Counted from the stretch's first letter, positions 16,263 to 25,252 are shown. The stretch is 44,285 nt of DNA from Prolixibacteraceae bacterium (GCA_028282705.1 JANQHI010000044.1:1-44285); one strand, 5' to 3'. Notes: a model not told the origin generated them from the letters alone. Numbers and translations are program-made.

Positions 16263-19200
16263 TTAAAAGGTTACATTCAGGTTTACACCAATACTCCTCA
16301 GTGAAGGAAGGTTATAATCTTCAACACCAGGGATCAGGTATTTTCCACTCATGCCAAATGTTTCAGGATCGCCATGAGGGAATTCAGTCCATAAGAACAG
16401 GTTACGCCCAATTAATGAAACTTTGGCTGATTCAACAGGTGTATTTTTCAGGAAGCTGGCAGGCAAAGTGTAGCCAATTTTTACTTCACGCAATTTTAAA
16501 TAAGTTGCATCATACATCCCTTCTTCTTCATTTTTCCTTTTATACCTTTTATTGTGGTATGATGAAGCTTGTACCATCACATTATTTTCAACCAGGTTAT
16601 CATTTGCATCGCGCATCCAACCATCAGCAATCAGCCCATCATAGTAGGTTACTGAAGCACCAGTAGATGTTGTTGCCTGGCGAGGCAGGCCACTGTCCTT
16701 AATACCTGGGTGTGCCCCACCATTCTTTTGGTCACGACCCCAAAGGGTTTCTTCAATGTTACCTGCTGTGGCAGCAATCAACCTTGTTGATGAGAACAAT
16801 GAACCACCCTGGCTCCAATCAAGGAGTGCACTAACAGAAAAGTTCTTGAATTTAATTTCATTGATGAACCCAAGTTTGAAATCAGGGTTGTAATTACCCA
16901 GGTACCTCAACTGGCCATCTTGTACAGGTAACCCATCAGTTAAGATCAACCTGCCATCAGTGTGTTTCACATGGCCTGTACCATACATAGCCCCCATTTC
17001 TTCACCTTCACGTGCCATAATGGTAATCCTGTTGCCAGCAATGGTGTAAGAATCAATCCCTTTTGTTAATTTTTCAACAACAGTTTTATTTGTTGAGAAG
17101 TTAAGGCTTGTGATCCAGCTAAAGCTTTTTTGCTTTATCACATCATATGCAAGCAATGCTTCAACACCTTTACTTGAAATTTCACCAGCATTGATCCACT
17201 TACTTGGGTATCCTGTTGAATTTGGAAGGTCAGTAGCAATGATCTGGTTTTTATTCAGGTTATAATAGTAGGTGAAGTCGAGCCTTACCCTGTTTTTCAT
17301 TAAATACATATCAACCCCAATTTCGTAAGATGTTGCCAACTCAGGTTTCAGGTTGGCATTTGAAATTGAAGATGACTCATGGGCAATCAGGTTATCACCC
17401 CAAGGAGTGTCAAATGAATATACATCATTTAAATTGTAGGCTTCAGTGTCATTACCCACCTGGGCAAAGCCTCCCCTGATTTTTGTAAAAGAGATGAACT
17501 CAGGAAGTTCAACCATATCAGATAAAATACCACTTACAGTAACTGATGGGTAGAAATAAGAGTTGTTGTCTTTTGGCAATGTGCTTGACCAGTCATTTCG
17601 TGCAGTAATGTCAACAAAAATTTTCTCATTGAATGATAAAGAAACTGAACCATATAAACTCCTAATTTCCTTTTCATACCTTCTCATGTCTGATGCTAAA
17701 GGCACATCAGTGTTTGAGAAGTTGTATACACCAGGAATTACCAATTGGTTAGCACTTAGTGCGTTGTAGTGGTCTTTCTGGTTCATTATGTTTCCTCCCA
17801 GGTAAGCATTAAGCTGAACATTTGTAAATGCTTTGTTATATGAAAGCAGGAAATCAGAGTTTACTTCACGGAATATGATGTTGTCTTCACGATATTGCCC
17901 TTTTGGGAAACGCTGGGTACTGAAAGCCCTTTTCCATGTCCTCAGTTCATTGAAATAATCAACACCTGAACGCAACATTAAAGCAAGCTCATTGGTAATC
18001 TGGTAGTTGATAATAAAGTTCCCCATCAGCCTGTTTTTATCCAACCCATTGGTATTTTCATACACATTGAAATATGGGTTATCATGGTAGTTGTAGTTAT
18101 AGTTGTACTGTTGGAAGCCTTCATTACCTTTTTGCCAGTAATCTTTAAGGCCTTTCACATTGATTTGCTGCCCCCACCATGTCCATAAGTACATCAAACT
18201 TTCTGTACCATAACCATTTACCGGGCGGTTATCACTGTATGAGTTGATATAGCTAACAGAAGCTTTCACATTCAACCTATCAGTAAGTTTATATGAGCCA
18301 TTGAATGTAAAGGTGTTCCTGTCAATGCCCATGTTAGGTGCAATGTAATCATTATGGAAATTGGTTAAAGATAACCTGAAGTTACCTTTTTCATTTGAGC
18401 CATAAAAAGCCAGGCTGTTTGTAGTGGTAAAACCTGTTTCAAAAAACTGGTCAATAACACTGCCATAGCTAACCCATGGAGTAGGTGTAATGTCACCACG
18501 CCTTGCAAGATCTAACCCTTGTTTTCCCAAGATACGCCCTGTACCATGTACATCACCGCCCCTTAGGCCTGTTGAGGTAGGAGAATCATGTTGAGCAATC
18601 AGCCTTCCATCCAATTTAGGGCCCCAGCTTTCGTCAACACCATCAAATAGCCCACTTCCATAACCATCAACAAACCCAAACTCAAAGTTTTTCCCTTGCC
18701 CATACTGGGTTTGATATTTTGGAGCTGCCAGGATGGTTTCAAAAGTAGTTGTAGTGTTAAATGAAACACCAATACCTTTTTTGGTTTTTCCTGATTTGGT
18801 AGTGATCAGGATCACGCCATTACCTGCACGCGATCCATACAAAGCTGCTGCTGCTGCACCTTTCAAAACTGTAACTGATTCTATGTCTTCAGGGTTGATC
18901 TCTGCAGCACCATTCCCAAAGTCAATCTTCATATTATCAGCAATACCTGAATTACTCCTGTTGTCAGTATTATTCCTGATAGGGATACCATCAACCACAA
19001 AAAGAGGTTGGTTTGTCCCTGACAATGAGGATTCCCCACGAATTACAATCCTTGAAGAACCTCCAGGCCCGTTGGCACTTTGTGTAATGTTTACACCTGC
19101 CACTTTTCCTGCCAACGAGTTTACAATGTTTGCATCACGTGCCTCAGTTAATTCTGAACCATCCTGTTGTTGTACAGAATAACCTAACACTTTGTTCTCC

Positions 19201-19532
19201 CTTTTCAATCCAAGGGCTGTAACAACTACCTCATCAATTTTTTCAGCTTTAACTTTTAAAACTACATCAATAAGGTTTTTCCCATCCACAGGAATCTCCT
19301 GAGATTCATAACCAATAAAAGAAAATACAAGCGTTTGGCTTGCTTCTGATTTGATAGTATATTCCCCTTCAATGTTAGTTATAACACCAACCACAGTGCC
19401 TTTTACACTAACATTGACCCCTGGAATACCTATTCCATCATCACCAGTAACTTTACCGGAAATGGTTAGCTCCTGTGCATTTATTTGAAAACACACAAAC
19501 AAAGCTGTTAAAACAAGGAAAAATTTTCTCAT
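16263..19532 (-). CDS. SusC/RagA-family TonB-dependent outer-membrane transporter
   Basis: A 1089-residue TonB-linked importer: signal peptide at about 1-19, carboxypeptidase-D-like regulatory domain (GKVTGDDGIGIPGVNVSVKG) at about 25-95, TonB-box-like segment KIDEVVVTALG near 97-107, plug domain with VVDGIPIRNN and VLKGAAAAALYGSRAGNGVI, then a long 22-strand barrel ending in LNVTF. Length is normal for SusC. It is followed by susD after 19 bases. An exact TAnnTTTG sits 59 bases upstream, so it probably has its own promoter besides readthrough from the preceding genes. Its cargo must be larger than AEP itself to justify a SusCD system; a phosphonolipid headgroup or phosphonoglycan oligomer would fit. 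That is inference. Confidence 0.97.
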   Translation of the reverse strand: MRKFFLVLTALFVCFQINAQELTISGKVTGDDGIGIPGVNVSVKGTVVGVITNIEGEYTIKSEASQTLVFSFIGYESQEIPVDGKNLIDVVLKVKAEKIDEVVVTALGLKRENKVLGYSVQQQDGSELTEARDANIVNSLAGKVAGVNITQSANGPGGSSRIVIRGESSLSGTNQPLFVVDGIPIRNNTDNRSNSGIADNMKIDFGNGAAEINPEDIESVTVLKGAAAAALYGSRAGNGVILITTKSGKTKKGIGVSFNTTTTFETILAAPKYQTQYGQGKNFEFGFVDGYGSGLFDGVDESWGPKLDGRLIAQHDSPTSTGLRGGDVHGTGRILGKQGLDLARRGDITPTPWVSYGSVIDQFFETGFTTTNSLAFYGSNEKGNFRLSLTNFHNDYIAPNMGIDRNTFTFNGSYKLTDRLNVKASVSYINSYSDNRPVNGYGTESLMYLWTWWGQQINVKGLKDYWQKGNEGFQQYNYNYNYHDNPYFNVYENTNGLDKNRLMGNFIINYQITNELALMLRSGVDYFNELRTWKRAFSTQRFPKGQYREDNIIFREVNSDFLLSYNKAFTNVQLNAYLGGNIMNQKDHYNALSANQLVIPGVYNFSNTDVPLASDMRRYEKEIRSLYGSVSLSFNEKIFVDITARNDWSSTLPKDNNSYFYPSVTVSGILSDMVELPEFISFTKIRGGFAQVGNDTEAYNLNDVYSFDTPWGDNLIAHESSSISNANLKPELATSYEIGVDMYLMKNRVRLDFTYYYNLNKNQIIATDLPNSTGYPSKWINAGEISSKGVEALLAYDVIKQKSFSWITSLNFSTNKTVVEKLTKGIDSYTIAGNRITIMAREGEEMGAMYGTGHVKHTDGRLILTDGLPVQDGQLRYLGNYNPDFKLGFINEIKFKNFSVSALLDWSQGGSLFSSTRLIAATAGNIEETLWGRDQKNGGAHPGIKDSGLPRQATTSTGASVTYYDGLIADGWMRDANDNLVENNVMVQASSYHNKRYKRKNEEEGMYDATYLKLREVKIGYTLPASFLKNTPVESAKVSLIGRNLFLWTEFPHGDPETFGMSGKYLIPGVEDYNLPSLRSIGVNLNVTF

Positions 19533-19591
19533 AATAGCTAAATGTTTAATAATTAATGGTTTGTTTTTTGCACATAGTTATCCCATTTAAG

Positions 19592-19599
19592 CAAAACTA
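19592..19599 (-). promoter_or_regulatory. Candidate -7 element of susC
   Basis: On the minus strand this reads TAGTTTTG, an exact TAnnTTTG, within the 100-base gap upstream of susC and 59 bases from its ATG. No clear -33 TTTG is found. Similar exact -7 matches lie at other transcript heads in this locus. Confidence 0.42.
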
Positions 19600-19632
19600 T
19601 TTTTGCCTATCTAACTGAATATCAGAACTTTA

Positions 19633-20178
19633 TTACATAGAGATCAATTTTACAGAATTAAAGACTGGAATTATCTTTTCAGCCTTTTTCCCTACTTCTT
19701 TAAGTTCTTTTTCAAAATCAACAGTGTTTTGCGAAAATGCAGCAATTGAAATGCTCAAATAATGGCTATACTTTTCACCTGCCTGCATTTCACTTAAAAT
19801 GCCTTCCCTGACCTGTTTTTTATAATACTTATTAATCCTATGGATAGCATTATAGATCAGAGGTTTTTGTATAACAGTCTTTACCCCAGGGTTTCCAGGC
19901 CCCACAGGCGTACGATAAGTATACATGCTTTCCATTAACCAGGATTTTTTTGCAATTTCCTTTCCCAGGAAATGGTTGCCTGCAACATTATCAGGAATTG
20001 ACTTCCATTCTCCATCATCAGTATAAACAGTAAATTCATGCCTGTATATATTGCCTTCATTACTACTCTTATTTTCTTCCAGAGAAATACCTTTTGGGTT
20101 GTTTGCATAAGAGTCATCTTGCCCAAAAATTGATGCCCCAAAAATAAATATTATTAAAAATGTTAAAATTGTTTTCAT
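19633..20178 (-). CDS. Small exported protein of unknown function in the phosphonate locus
   Basis: A 181-residue protein with a signal peptide at about 1-19 (LIIFIFGASIFGQ) and no family I recognise. The mature part is mixed alpha/beta with a charged helical C-terminal third (KELKEVGKKAEKIIPVF). It contains no cysteine and no recognisable metal or catalytic motif. It starts 13 bases after the metallophosphoesterase gene and lies 100 bases before susC, so it is probably translated with the phosphoesterase. Such small genes beside SusCD pairs can encode surface ligand-binding or chaperone-like partners; nothing in the sequence proves this. Confidence 0.75.
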   Translation of the reverse strand: MKTILTFLIIFIFGASIFGQDDSYANNPKGISLEENKSSNEGNIYRHEFTVYTDDGEWKSIPDNVAGNHFLGKEIAKKSWLMESMYTYRTPVGPGNPGVKTVIQKPLIYNAIHRINKYYKKQVREGILSEMQAGEKYSHYLSISIAAFSQNTVDFEKELKEVGKKAEKIIPVFNSVKLISM

Positions 20179-20191
20179 TTAACTCATTGTT

Positions 20192-21127
20192 TTACTTCCA
20201 GTTATACTCGATTAATTGTGTCCTGAATGAGCCATCATCATATAGGTCAATCATTGCATATGCAGGCGGAAATTCCTGGTAGTTTCCTTTCCACCAAGCT
20301 CCACAGGCAGCTCCATTGCAGGCATATGTAATCCCAAGGTATTCTGTTTTATCAGCAAGGTGTATATGCCCACTGATTGCCAGTTTTACATTTGGGTATT
20401 GTTTTAACAAGTCTTTTATTTTACGTGCGTCAATATGCATCCAGGCACCTGGAACGTCCCAGTCCCCACTCTTTTCATTTTCCCCATCAAAAAACACAGA
20501 AGCTGAAAGGATAGGGATATGCGAAACAATACAAACATGCAATTTGGGTGATGTATTTTTAAGTGTTTTTTCCAACCACAAAAACTGTTCATCATCAAGC
20601 CTGGCAGTGTAAGCATCTTCAATACCTGCAAAAGCTGAACTATCAAGGAAAACAAAACGCCAACCATTGTTGTCTAAGGTATAATACCTGCTTTTCAGGC
20701 CTAACTGGTTTAAAGCCCAGTTCTTGCCATACAATGGGTCTTCTTTAACCGTTTGCCCATCAAGCCCCCAACCCCAAATATCATGGTTGCCAATACAATT
20801 GTATAACTTGTACTGAAGTTTTGATTTGAAATATTCCTCCCAAGCTTGCCACTGTAATTTGGTTTCTTCTTTAGTTGCCCTAAGGGCATCCATTATGTTA
20901 TCACCTGTATTAATTACAAAATCAGGTTTATCATCAAGGGAATGGATTTCTTGCAACAAGTTTTCAATACCTTTTTGGGGTACCTTACCAGGAAAAATAT
21001 GCATATCAGTTATGTGTGCAATGCGCAAAGGCCTACCTGGCTTTTTATGGTTACTTCCATATGAAGGCAATGCAGAAGAAGCCAACCCTGTTATTGCAAT
21101 ATATTTCAGAAAATCACGCCTTTCCAT
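20192..21127 (-). CDS. Calcineurin-like metallophosphoesterase with Tat-type signal
   Basis: A 311-residue phosphoesterase. The N-terminus ERRDFLKYIAITGLASSALP has the twin arginine and hydrophobic stretch of a Tat signal, implying export in folded, metal-loaded form. The five metallophosphatase blocks are present: D41xH43 in ITDMHIF, D76 in NTGDNIMD, GNHD at about 113-116, the histidine of IVSHIP, and SGHIHLAD. The family covers phosphodiesterases and phosphomonoesterases such as purple acid phosphatase, GlpQ-independent GPDases and UDP-sugar hydrolases. It lies 152 bases beyond phnW with a candidate promoter in the gap, and 13 bases before the small secreted protein. It likely removes phosphate or splits a phospho/phosphonodiester in the periplasm; the substrate is unproved. 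Confidence 0.9.
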   Translation of the reverse strand: MERRDFLKYIAITGLASSALPSYGSNHKKPGRPLRIAHITDMHIFPGKVPQKGIENLLQEIHSLDDKPDFVINTGDNIMDALRATKEETKLQWQAWEEYFKSKLQYKLYNCIGNHDIWGWGLDGQTVKEDPLYGKNWALNQLGLKSRYYTLDNNGWRFVFLDSSAFAGIEDAYTARLDDEQFLWLEKTLKNTSPKLHVCIVSHIPILSASVFFDGENEKSGDWDVPGAWMHIDARKIKDLLKQYPNVKLAISGHIHLADKTEYLGITYACNGAACGAWWKGNYQEFPPAYAMIDLYDDGSFRTQLIEYNWK

Positions 21128-21156
21128 GTTGTTGCTTTTTTGTATTGTCCGCGTAC

Positions 21157-21164
21157 CAAATTTA
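21157..21164 (-). promoter_or_regulatory. Candidate -7 element upstream of the metallophosphoesterase gene
   Basis: The minus strand reads TAAATTTG, an exact TAnnTTTG, 29 bases upstream of the ATG at 21127, within the 152-base gap after phnW. No good -33 element is seen. Confidence 0.4.
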
Positions 21165-21279
21165 TAGTTTTAATTTGTCCTTAAATTTTATAATCAGTTA
21201 AACAACTGTTAAAATAAGCTTGCTAATTTTATTTTTTTATTAGCTAATCAGGATTTTAATCCCAGCTACCTTGTTTACC

Positions 21280-22398
21280 TTATCTTTTCCAATACATTGA
21301 ATCCTCAATTGCCTTTAACAAAGCTTCAACATCATCTTTGTAAACTTCCCCAATATTGCCAATCCTGAAACACTGCATATCAGTTACTTTACCAGGGTAA
21401 ATTACAAACCCCCTGCTTTTTAGCTCATTATAGAACCTCGTAAAATCATACTCATCTTCTTCAGGAGAAATAAATGTTGTAATGATGGGTGACTGCAATT
21501 CCCTGGGTAAAAATGCAGCTAATCCAAGGCTATCCATCCCTTCTACCAAAAGCTTTTGATTTTCATAATACCTTAGATACCTGGTATCAACACCTCCTTC
21601 TTCTTCCAGCTCATCCAGTGCCTGGCGAAATGCGCGAACTGTATGGGTGGGAGAAGTAAACCTCCATTTCCCATTGTTTTTTTCCATGGTCTCCCACTGA
21701 CCATACAAATCTAATGACAGTGAACGTGCAATGCCTTTGGTTTTCTCCAACTTAGCCCTTTTGGCAATAGTAAACCCAAACCCAGGTACTCCTTGCAAGC
21801 ATTTATTTGCACTGCTCACCAGGTAATCTATTTGAATTTCATCCATGCTGATTGGAATGCCACCAAAACTACTCATGGCATCTACTATATATTCTTTCCC
21901 ATATTTTTTAACTACTTTCCCAATTCCATTGATAGGATTTAACATCCCAGTGGTTGTTTCACAATGTACTACAGCTACATGGGTAATAATAGCATCAGTA
22001 GCTAACTTTTGATCCAAAGCCTCAAGGCTTGGCCTGGCCTTCTCTCCTGCATCAAGGGCTTCCACATTGATCCCTAAATAGTTGGCTATGGTTACAATCC
22101 TTTCACCATAGGCACCATTGGTTAAAACCAAAAGCTTTCCATCTTGTGATACCACTGACCCAACTACTGACTCAATAGAGAAAGTACCACTTCCCTGCAT
22201 CAAAACTACTGTATATTTTTGTTCGTTTACACCTGCTACCTCAAGCAACCTTGCCCTAATTTCCTGAACAATATTATTATAATCATCATCCCAGGTACAC
22301 CAATCTTTTAGCATTGCTGCTTTCACTGATTTTGATGTAGATAGTGGACCTGGAGTTAATAGCAAATAAGGATTTTCAGGAATGTCTTTAAAATTCAT
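21280..22398 (-). CDS. phnW: 2-aminoethylphosphonate--pyruvate transaminase
   Basis: A 372-residue cytoplasmic PLP enzyme that transfers the amino group of 2-aminoethylphosphonate to pyruvate, giving phosphonoacetaldehyde and alanine. It is a class-V aminotransferase of typical PhnW length. Diagnostic segments are [14 protein letters not shown] at the N-terminus, [13 protein letters not shown] near 67-79, [11 protein letters not shown] near 146-155, VDAMSSFGG with D173, the Schiff-base lysine K199 in [13 protein letters not shown], and [11 protein letters not shown]. The nearby serine-glyoxylate/alanine-glyoxylate family lacks the PhnW-type [10 protein letters not shown] context. Its ATG overlaps the stop of the upstream MFS gene by one base, so translation is coupled. 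Together with the PhnX-type hydrolase it forms the classical AEP degradation route. Confidence 0.96.
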   Translation of the reverse strand: MNFKDIPENPYLLLTPGPLSTSKSVKAAMLKDWCTWDDDYNNIVQEIRARLLEVAGVNEQKYTVVLMQGSGTFSIESVVGSVVSQDGKLLVLTNGAYGERIVTIANYLGINVEALDAGEKARPSLEALDQKLATDAIITHVAVVHCETTTGMLNPINGIGKVVKKYGKEYIVDAMSSFGGIPISMDEIQIDYLVSSANKCLQGVPGFGFTIAKRAKLEKTKGIARSLSLDLYGQWETMEKNNGKWRFTSPTHTVRAFRQALDELEEEGGVDTRYLRYYENQKLLVEGMDSLGLAAFLPRELQSPIITTFISPEEDEYDFTRFYNELKSRGFVIYPGKVTDMQCFRIGNIGEVYKDDVEALLKAIEDSMYWKR

Positions 22399-23675
22399 TA
22401 ATATTTATTTTTGATTAAATTAATTCGAAACCACCAAATAGCGGCCATAGTGAATACAACACCTGCAACAGCCAGGAAATAAGAACTCTGCACAAAAAAG
22501 TCTATCCAGGATAATTCAGGGGAAAAAAAGTTTTTGACAATAAATGCCATAATACTTCCCAGGTATCCAAATGAATCAGCTATATACATTACAAAACCAA
22601 TATTGCTGACCATTGAAAAAGCTGCTATCATGCGCTCAAAAAGCAAGGCATTAAAAGGTACATAACCCATGTACAGCCCCAGCCCTGTTAATACCACCCA
22701 GGCTCCCCCACTAATCTTCCCATAACTGAAAAACAATGATGACAAGCCTATAACCACAAAACCTATCATTACCATAAAAAGGATGGTCCCAAGTGCTTTT
22801 TGGTTATTTTTTATAAGAGATACCATTGCCATAACCACCAATACAGTTATGCCCACAGGTATTTCTGATAATGTAAAAATTTCAGGATTCCCTCCTTTGC
22901 CTAGTGATGCCCAGATTTCTGCTGCATAATTATCGCGCATTTCCCTGAAAACAGTTAATAAAATATAGGCACTGGTAAGGATAACAATAACAAATGCAAA
23001 TTTGTTAAAGAATACTTTCCTGGCATGGTTATTCATAGGGACACGTTTTGTACGTAAGCTCACATCATGGGCAGATGGCCCAGGTACCTGGTTTAGCAAC
23101 CATACAAATAAAACCAACGGTAATGCAAAAATCAGCCCTGTAACAAAAGGCATCCAAAATTCGCCCACATGAAAATAAACCATCAGCCCTGAACCTATAG
23201 TTTTTACAAAGCCTGATGAAAAGATAAAACTTGCACTTAATACAGCCCCCAACAACTCTGTATACCTCCTGCCTTCAAGGTAAGAAAAAACCAAGCCCCA
23301 AATAATCCCTAAAGGTAACCCATTAAAGAACAGGAAAATGATTTTATATGGGATTGGGGTAATAGCAAAAAAGAATAAACTTAATTCTGCTATACCTATT
23401 AATAACAAGATAGATATGGCACGTTTTTTTTCATTTATACCTGAAACAAACTTTATCCCAATAAATTTGGAAACTGTGTACCCTAATACCTGGGCAAAAA
23501 TCAACCATATTTTTAAGTGAACCCCTAAAAAATGTATCTCTCCATAAGTAGCTGCAGTGAATGGCTTACGGAAAGCATACATACAAGAATAAGTTAAAAA
23601 AGAAGCCAATGATGCATATATAATGAATACAATACCAGGTTGTTTCTTTAGAATATTTTTTATTCCAACATGCAT
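22398..23675 (-). CDS. MFS-type transporter of the DUF5690 family, candidate AEP importer
   Basis: A 425-residue integral membrane protein with about eleven or twelve hydrophobic segments. The opening segment with [16 protein letters not shown] and [11 protein letters not shown] resembles the first two helices of organophosphate-type MFS carriers (GlpT/UhpT: MxAFRKP-like). The whole sequence fits DUF5690, a Bacteroidota family without assigned substrate to my knowledge. It is the first gene of the leftward transcript and overlaps phnW by one base, so it is the natural candidate for carrying AEP, hydroxy-AEP or phosphonoacetaldehyde precursors across the inner membrane. The MFS call is secure; the cargo is inference from the phnW coupling. 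Confidence 0.85.
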   Translation of the reverse strand: MHVGIKNILKKQPGIVFIIYASLASFLTYSCMYAFRKPFTAATYGEIHFLGVHLKIWLIFAQVLGYTVSKFIGIKFVSGINEKKRAISILLLIGIAELSLFFFAITPIPYKIIFLFFNGLPLGIIWGLVFSYLEGRRYTELLGAVLSASFIFSSGFVKTIGSGLMVYFHVGEFWMPFVTGLIFALPLVLFVWLLNQVPGPSAHDVSLRTKRVPMNNHARKVFFNKFAFVIVILTSAYILLTVFREMRDNYAAEIWASLGKGGNPEIFTLSEIPVGITVLVVMAMVSLIKNNQKALGTILFMVMIGFVVIGLSSLFFSYGKISGGAWVVLTGLGLYMGYVPFNALLFERMIAAFSMVSNIGFVMYIADSFGYLGSIMAFIVKNFFSPELSWIDFFVQSSYFLAVAGVVFTMAAIWWFRINLIKNKY

Positions 23676-23720
23676 TCTTTGCTACTTAATAAAGTTTATA
23701 AATATGAAATTTTACTAAAA

Positions 23721-23728
23721 CAAAGCTA
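23721..23728 (-). promoter_or_regulatory. Candidate -7 element of the leftward phosphonate transcript
   Basis: The minus strand reads TAGCTTTG, an exact TAnnTTTG, 45 bases before the MFS ATG at 23675. It lies about 20 bases from the inverted repeat at 23747-23773, which would cover its -33 region. Confidence 0.45.
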
Positions 23729-23746
23729 CCTCACAAAAAACAGAAG

Positions 23747-23773
23747 AATGTAAAAAAAACATTAACTTACATT
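23747..23773. promoter_or_regulatory. Inverted repeat in the divergent promoter region, candidate operator
   Basis: AATGTAA (23747-23753) and TTACATT (23767-23773) are exact 7-base arms 20 bases apart start to start, i.e. two helical turns, with a further ACATT at 23759-23763. This is the only clear dyad between the MFS gene and the XRE-cupin gene, so it is the best candidate binding site for that regulator. I did not find a second copy upstream of susC. Confidence 0.45.
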
Positions 23774-23854
23774 TAATAATTTGTGGATTATGAGACCATT
23801 AATGAAGTATTTGTTAATTTTTGTTTTCACACACCATGAATCAGATTAAATAGA

Positions 23855-23862
23855 TATATTTG
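23855..23862 (+). promoter_or_regulatory. Candidate -7 element of the XRE-cupin/phnX transcript
   Basis: TATATTTG matches TAnnTTTG exactly, 24 bases before the ATG at 23887. It overlaps the in-frame TTG at 23860, which argues that the ATG is the true start. Confidence 0.45.
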
Positions 23863-23886
23863 AAAAGTTTATTATTTGTAAACAAA

Positions 23887-24465
23887 ATGAAAGAAAACCT
23901 ATATTTAATTATTGGGAAAAAGATCAAAGAAGTGAGGTTGGGAAAAAGCAAAAAATTGGTTGAAGTTGCCAACCTGGCAGGGGTAAGTAAAGGGTTGCTT
24001 TCTAAAATAGAAAATGGGCGTACCATCCCTTCATTGCCTGTAATGTTCCAAATCATCAATGCCCTGGAGGTTAACTTATCTGATTTTTTTGATTCAATGG
24101 ACACTTCCTCATTAAGCAATAAATATATATTGGTAAAGGCTGATGAATACAAGCCAATCCATAAAGAGGATGCACAAGGATACCACTATTTTTCCATATT
24201 TAATTACACATTTGAGGATACTACCATGCAGGCTGCATACCTGGAACTTGAGCCCAATGCAAAAAGGGATTTGGTTACAACAGATGGTTTTGAACTCATC
24301 TACCTGATTGAAGGCAATATTAAATATGTACTGGACAAAGACACCATAAAAATGGAACAAGGAGACACCTTGTTTTTTGACGGGAGGATACCCCATGTAA
24401 AACAAAACCCCTTTGGCAAAAAAGCAAAAATTCTAGTAATATACTTTTTAATTTCAAAAAATTAA
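23887..24465 (+). CDS. XRE-family regulator with C-terminal cupin domain
   Basis: A 192-residue regulator starting at the ATG at 23887 (an in-frame TTG at 23860 lies in the predicted promoter). Residues about 8-63 form an XRE/Cro helix-turn-helix (IGKKIKEVRLGKSKKLVEVA, then VSKGLLSKIENGRTIPSLPV). Residues about 105-185 form a cupin barrel (FELIYLIEGNIKYVLDKDT, EQGDTLFFDGRIPHV), the expected sensor for a small ligand. It is divergent from the MFS-phnW transcript and stops 2 bases before the phnX-type gene, so it is placed to sense AEP or phosphonoacetaldehyde and control both transcripts. Activator versus repressor cannot be told. Regulators of this build commonly control amino-acid or amine catabolism. 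Confidence 0.9.
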   Translation: MKENLYLIIGKKIKEVRLGKSKKLVEVANLAGVSKGLLSKIENGRTIPSLPVMFQIINALEVNLSDFFDSMDTSSLSNKYILVKADEYKPIHKEDAQGYHYFSIFNYTFEDTTMQAAYLELEPNAKRDLVTTDGFELIYLIEGNIKYVLDKDTIKMEQGDTLFFDGRIPHVKQNPFGKKAKILVIYFLISKN

Positions 24466-24467
24466 CA

Positions 24468-25181
24468 ATGGGCAACATTAAAATGGTTGTTTTTGACATG
24501 GCAGGAACAACAGTTAAAGATCAACAAGAAGTAGAAAAATGTTTTATTGAAGCAGCCAACAGCACTGGACTTGAATATGACAAAGACCAGATAGTTTCAA
24601 TGATGGGATGGCCAAAACGTTTGGTTTTTAAAACACTATGGGAACAAAATAGGAATGGTTTTTCTGACCATGTAATCAATGAAAAAATAGAAACCTCTTA
24701 CCAGGCATTTAAAACAGTGATTGAAAACCATTATAGGAGCAATGCTGTGCTACCCACTGAAGGAACCATGGAGTTATTTGAATTGCTAAAATCAAAGGGG
24801 ATAAAAATTGCCTTAACAACTGGGTTTTACAGGGGTGTTACAGATATCATCCTAAAGCAACTTGGCTGGGATAAAGGGCTGAACGAAAATTACATTGGCA
24901 ATGGCAGTGGGCTAATTGATGTGTCCATTACGAGTGATGAAGTGAAAAATGGAAGGCCTGCCCCTGATATGATATTAAAAGCAATGTCATCTTTAAGCAT
25001 ACACATAACAAAACAGGTAGTAAATATTGGAGATACCCCTTCAGACCTTGAATCTGGGAAAAATGCACAATGCCTCTATTCCCTGGGAGTTACAAATGGG
25101 ACACACACAAGAGAGCAATTGCAAAAAGAACCAAATGATGGGTTACTTGACAATATCTTACAATTAAAGGATTTTTTATAA
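24468..25181 (+). CDS. phnX: Phosphonoacetaldehyde hydrolase (PhnX / PhnX-like HAD phosphonatase)
   Basis: A 237-residue HAD-superfamily enzyme that splits phosphonoacetaldehyde into acetaldehyde and phosphate. The nucleophile is D10 in VFDMAGTTV. Position +2 is alanine (A12) where ordinary HAD phosphatases have Asp, a mark of phosphonatases. K50 in MMGWPKRLVF sits where the Schiff-base lysine of PhnX (K53 in the Bacillus enzyme) is expected in the cap. Later motifs are ALTTGFYRGV, GRPAPDMILKAM and NIGDTPSDLESG. It is shorter than classical PhnX (about 265-270) and closer in wording to the PhnX-like subfamily that also sits in phosphonate clusters. It lies 2 bases after the regulator gene and is followed by a good terminator. 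Confidence 0.88.
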   Translation: MGNIKMVVFDMAGTTVKDQQEVEKCFIEAANSTGLEYDKDQIVSMMGWPKRLVFKTLWEQNRNGFSDHVINEKIETSYQAFKTVIENHYRSNAVLPTEGTMELFELLKSKGIKIALTTGFYRGVTDIILKQLGWDKGLNENYIGNGSGLIDVSITSDEVKNGRPAPDMILKAMSSLSIHITKQVVNIGDTPSDLESGKNAQCLYSLGVTNGTHTREQLQKEPNDGLLDNILQLKDFL

Positions 25182-25216
25182 TAGATAGTTACTAATAAAT
25201 TGCTAGTTTTTGAGTA

Positions 25217-25252
25217 TTGGCTGTATCTTTTTGGGTACAGCCAATTTTATTT
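25217..25252 (+). terminator. Rho-independent terminator after phnX
   Basis: TTGGCTGTA (25217-25225) pairs perfectly with TACAGCCAA (25236-25244) across a 10-base loop and is followed by TTTTATTTT. It ends the regulator-phnX transcript 35 bases after the stop. The rest of 25182-25375 holds only a CpG-containing hairpin (ACGAGT at 25356-25361 with ACTCGT at 25369-25374). Confidence 0.88.

Noticed and set aside
16263-19532. SusCD as an ordinary polysaccharide importer
   Set aside because: No glycoside hydrolase, polysaccharide lyase or glycan sensor lies within the block; the only catalytic genes there are phosphoesterases and phosphonate enzymes.
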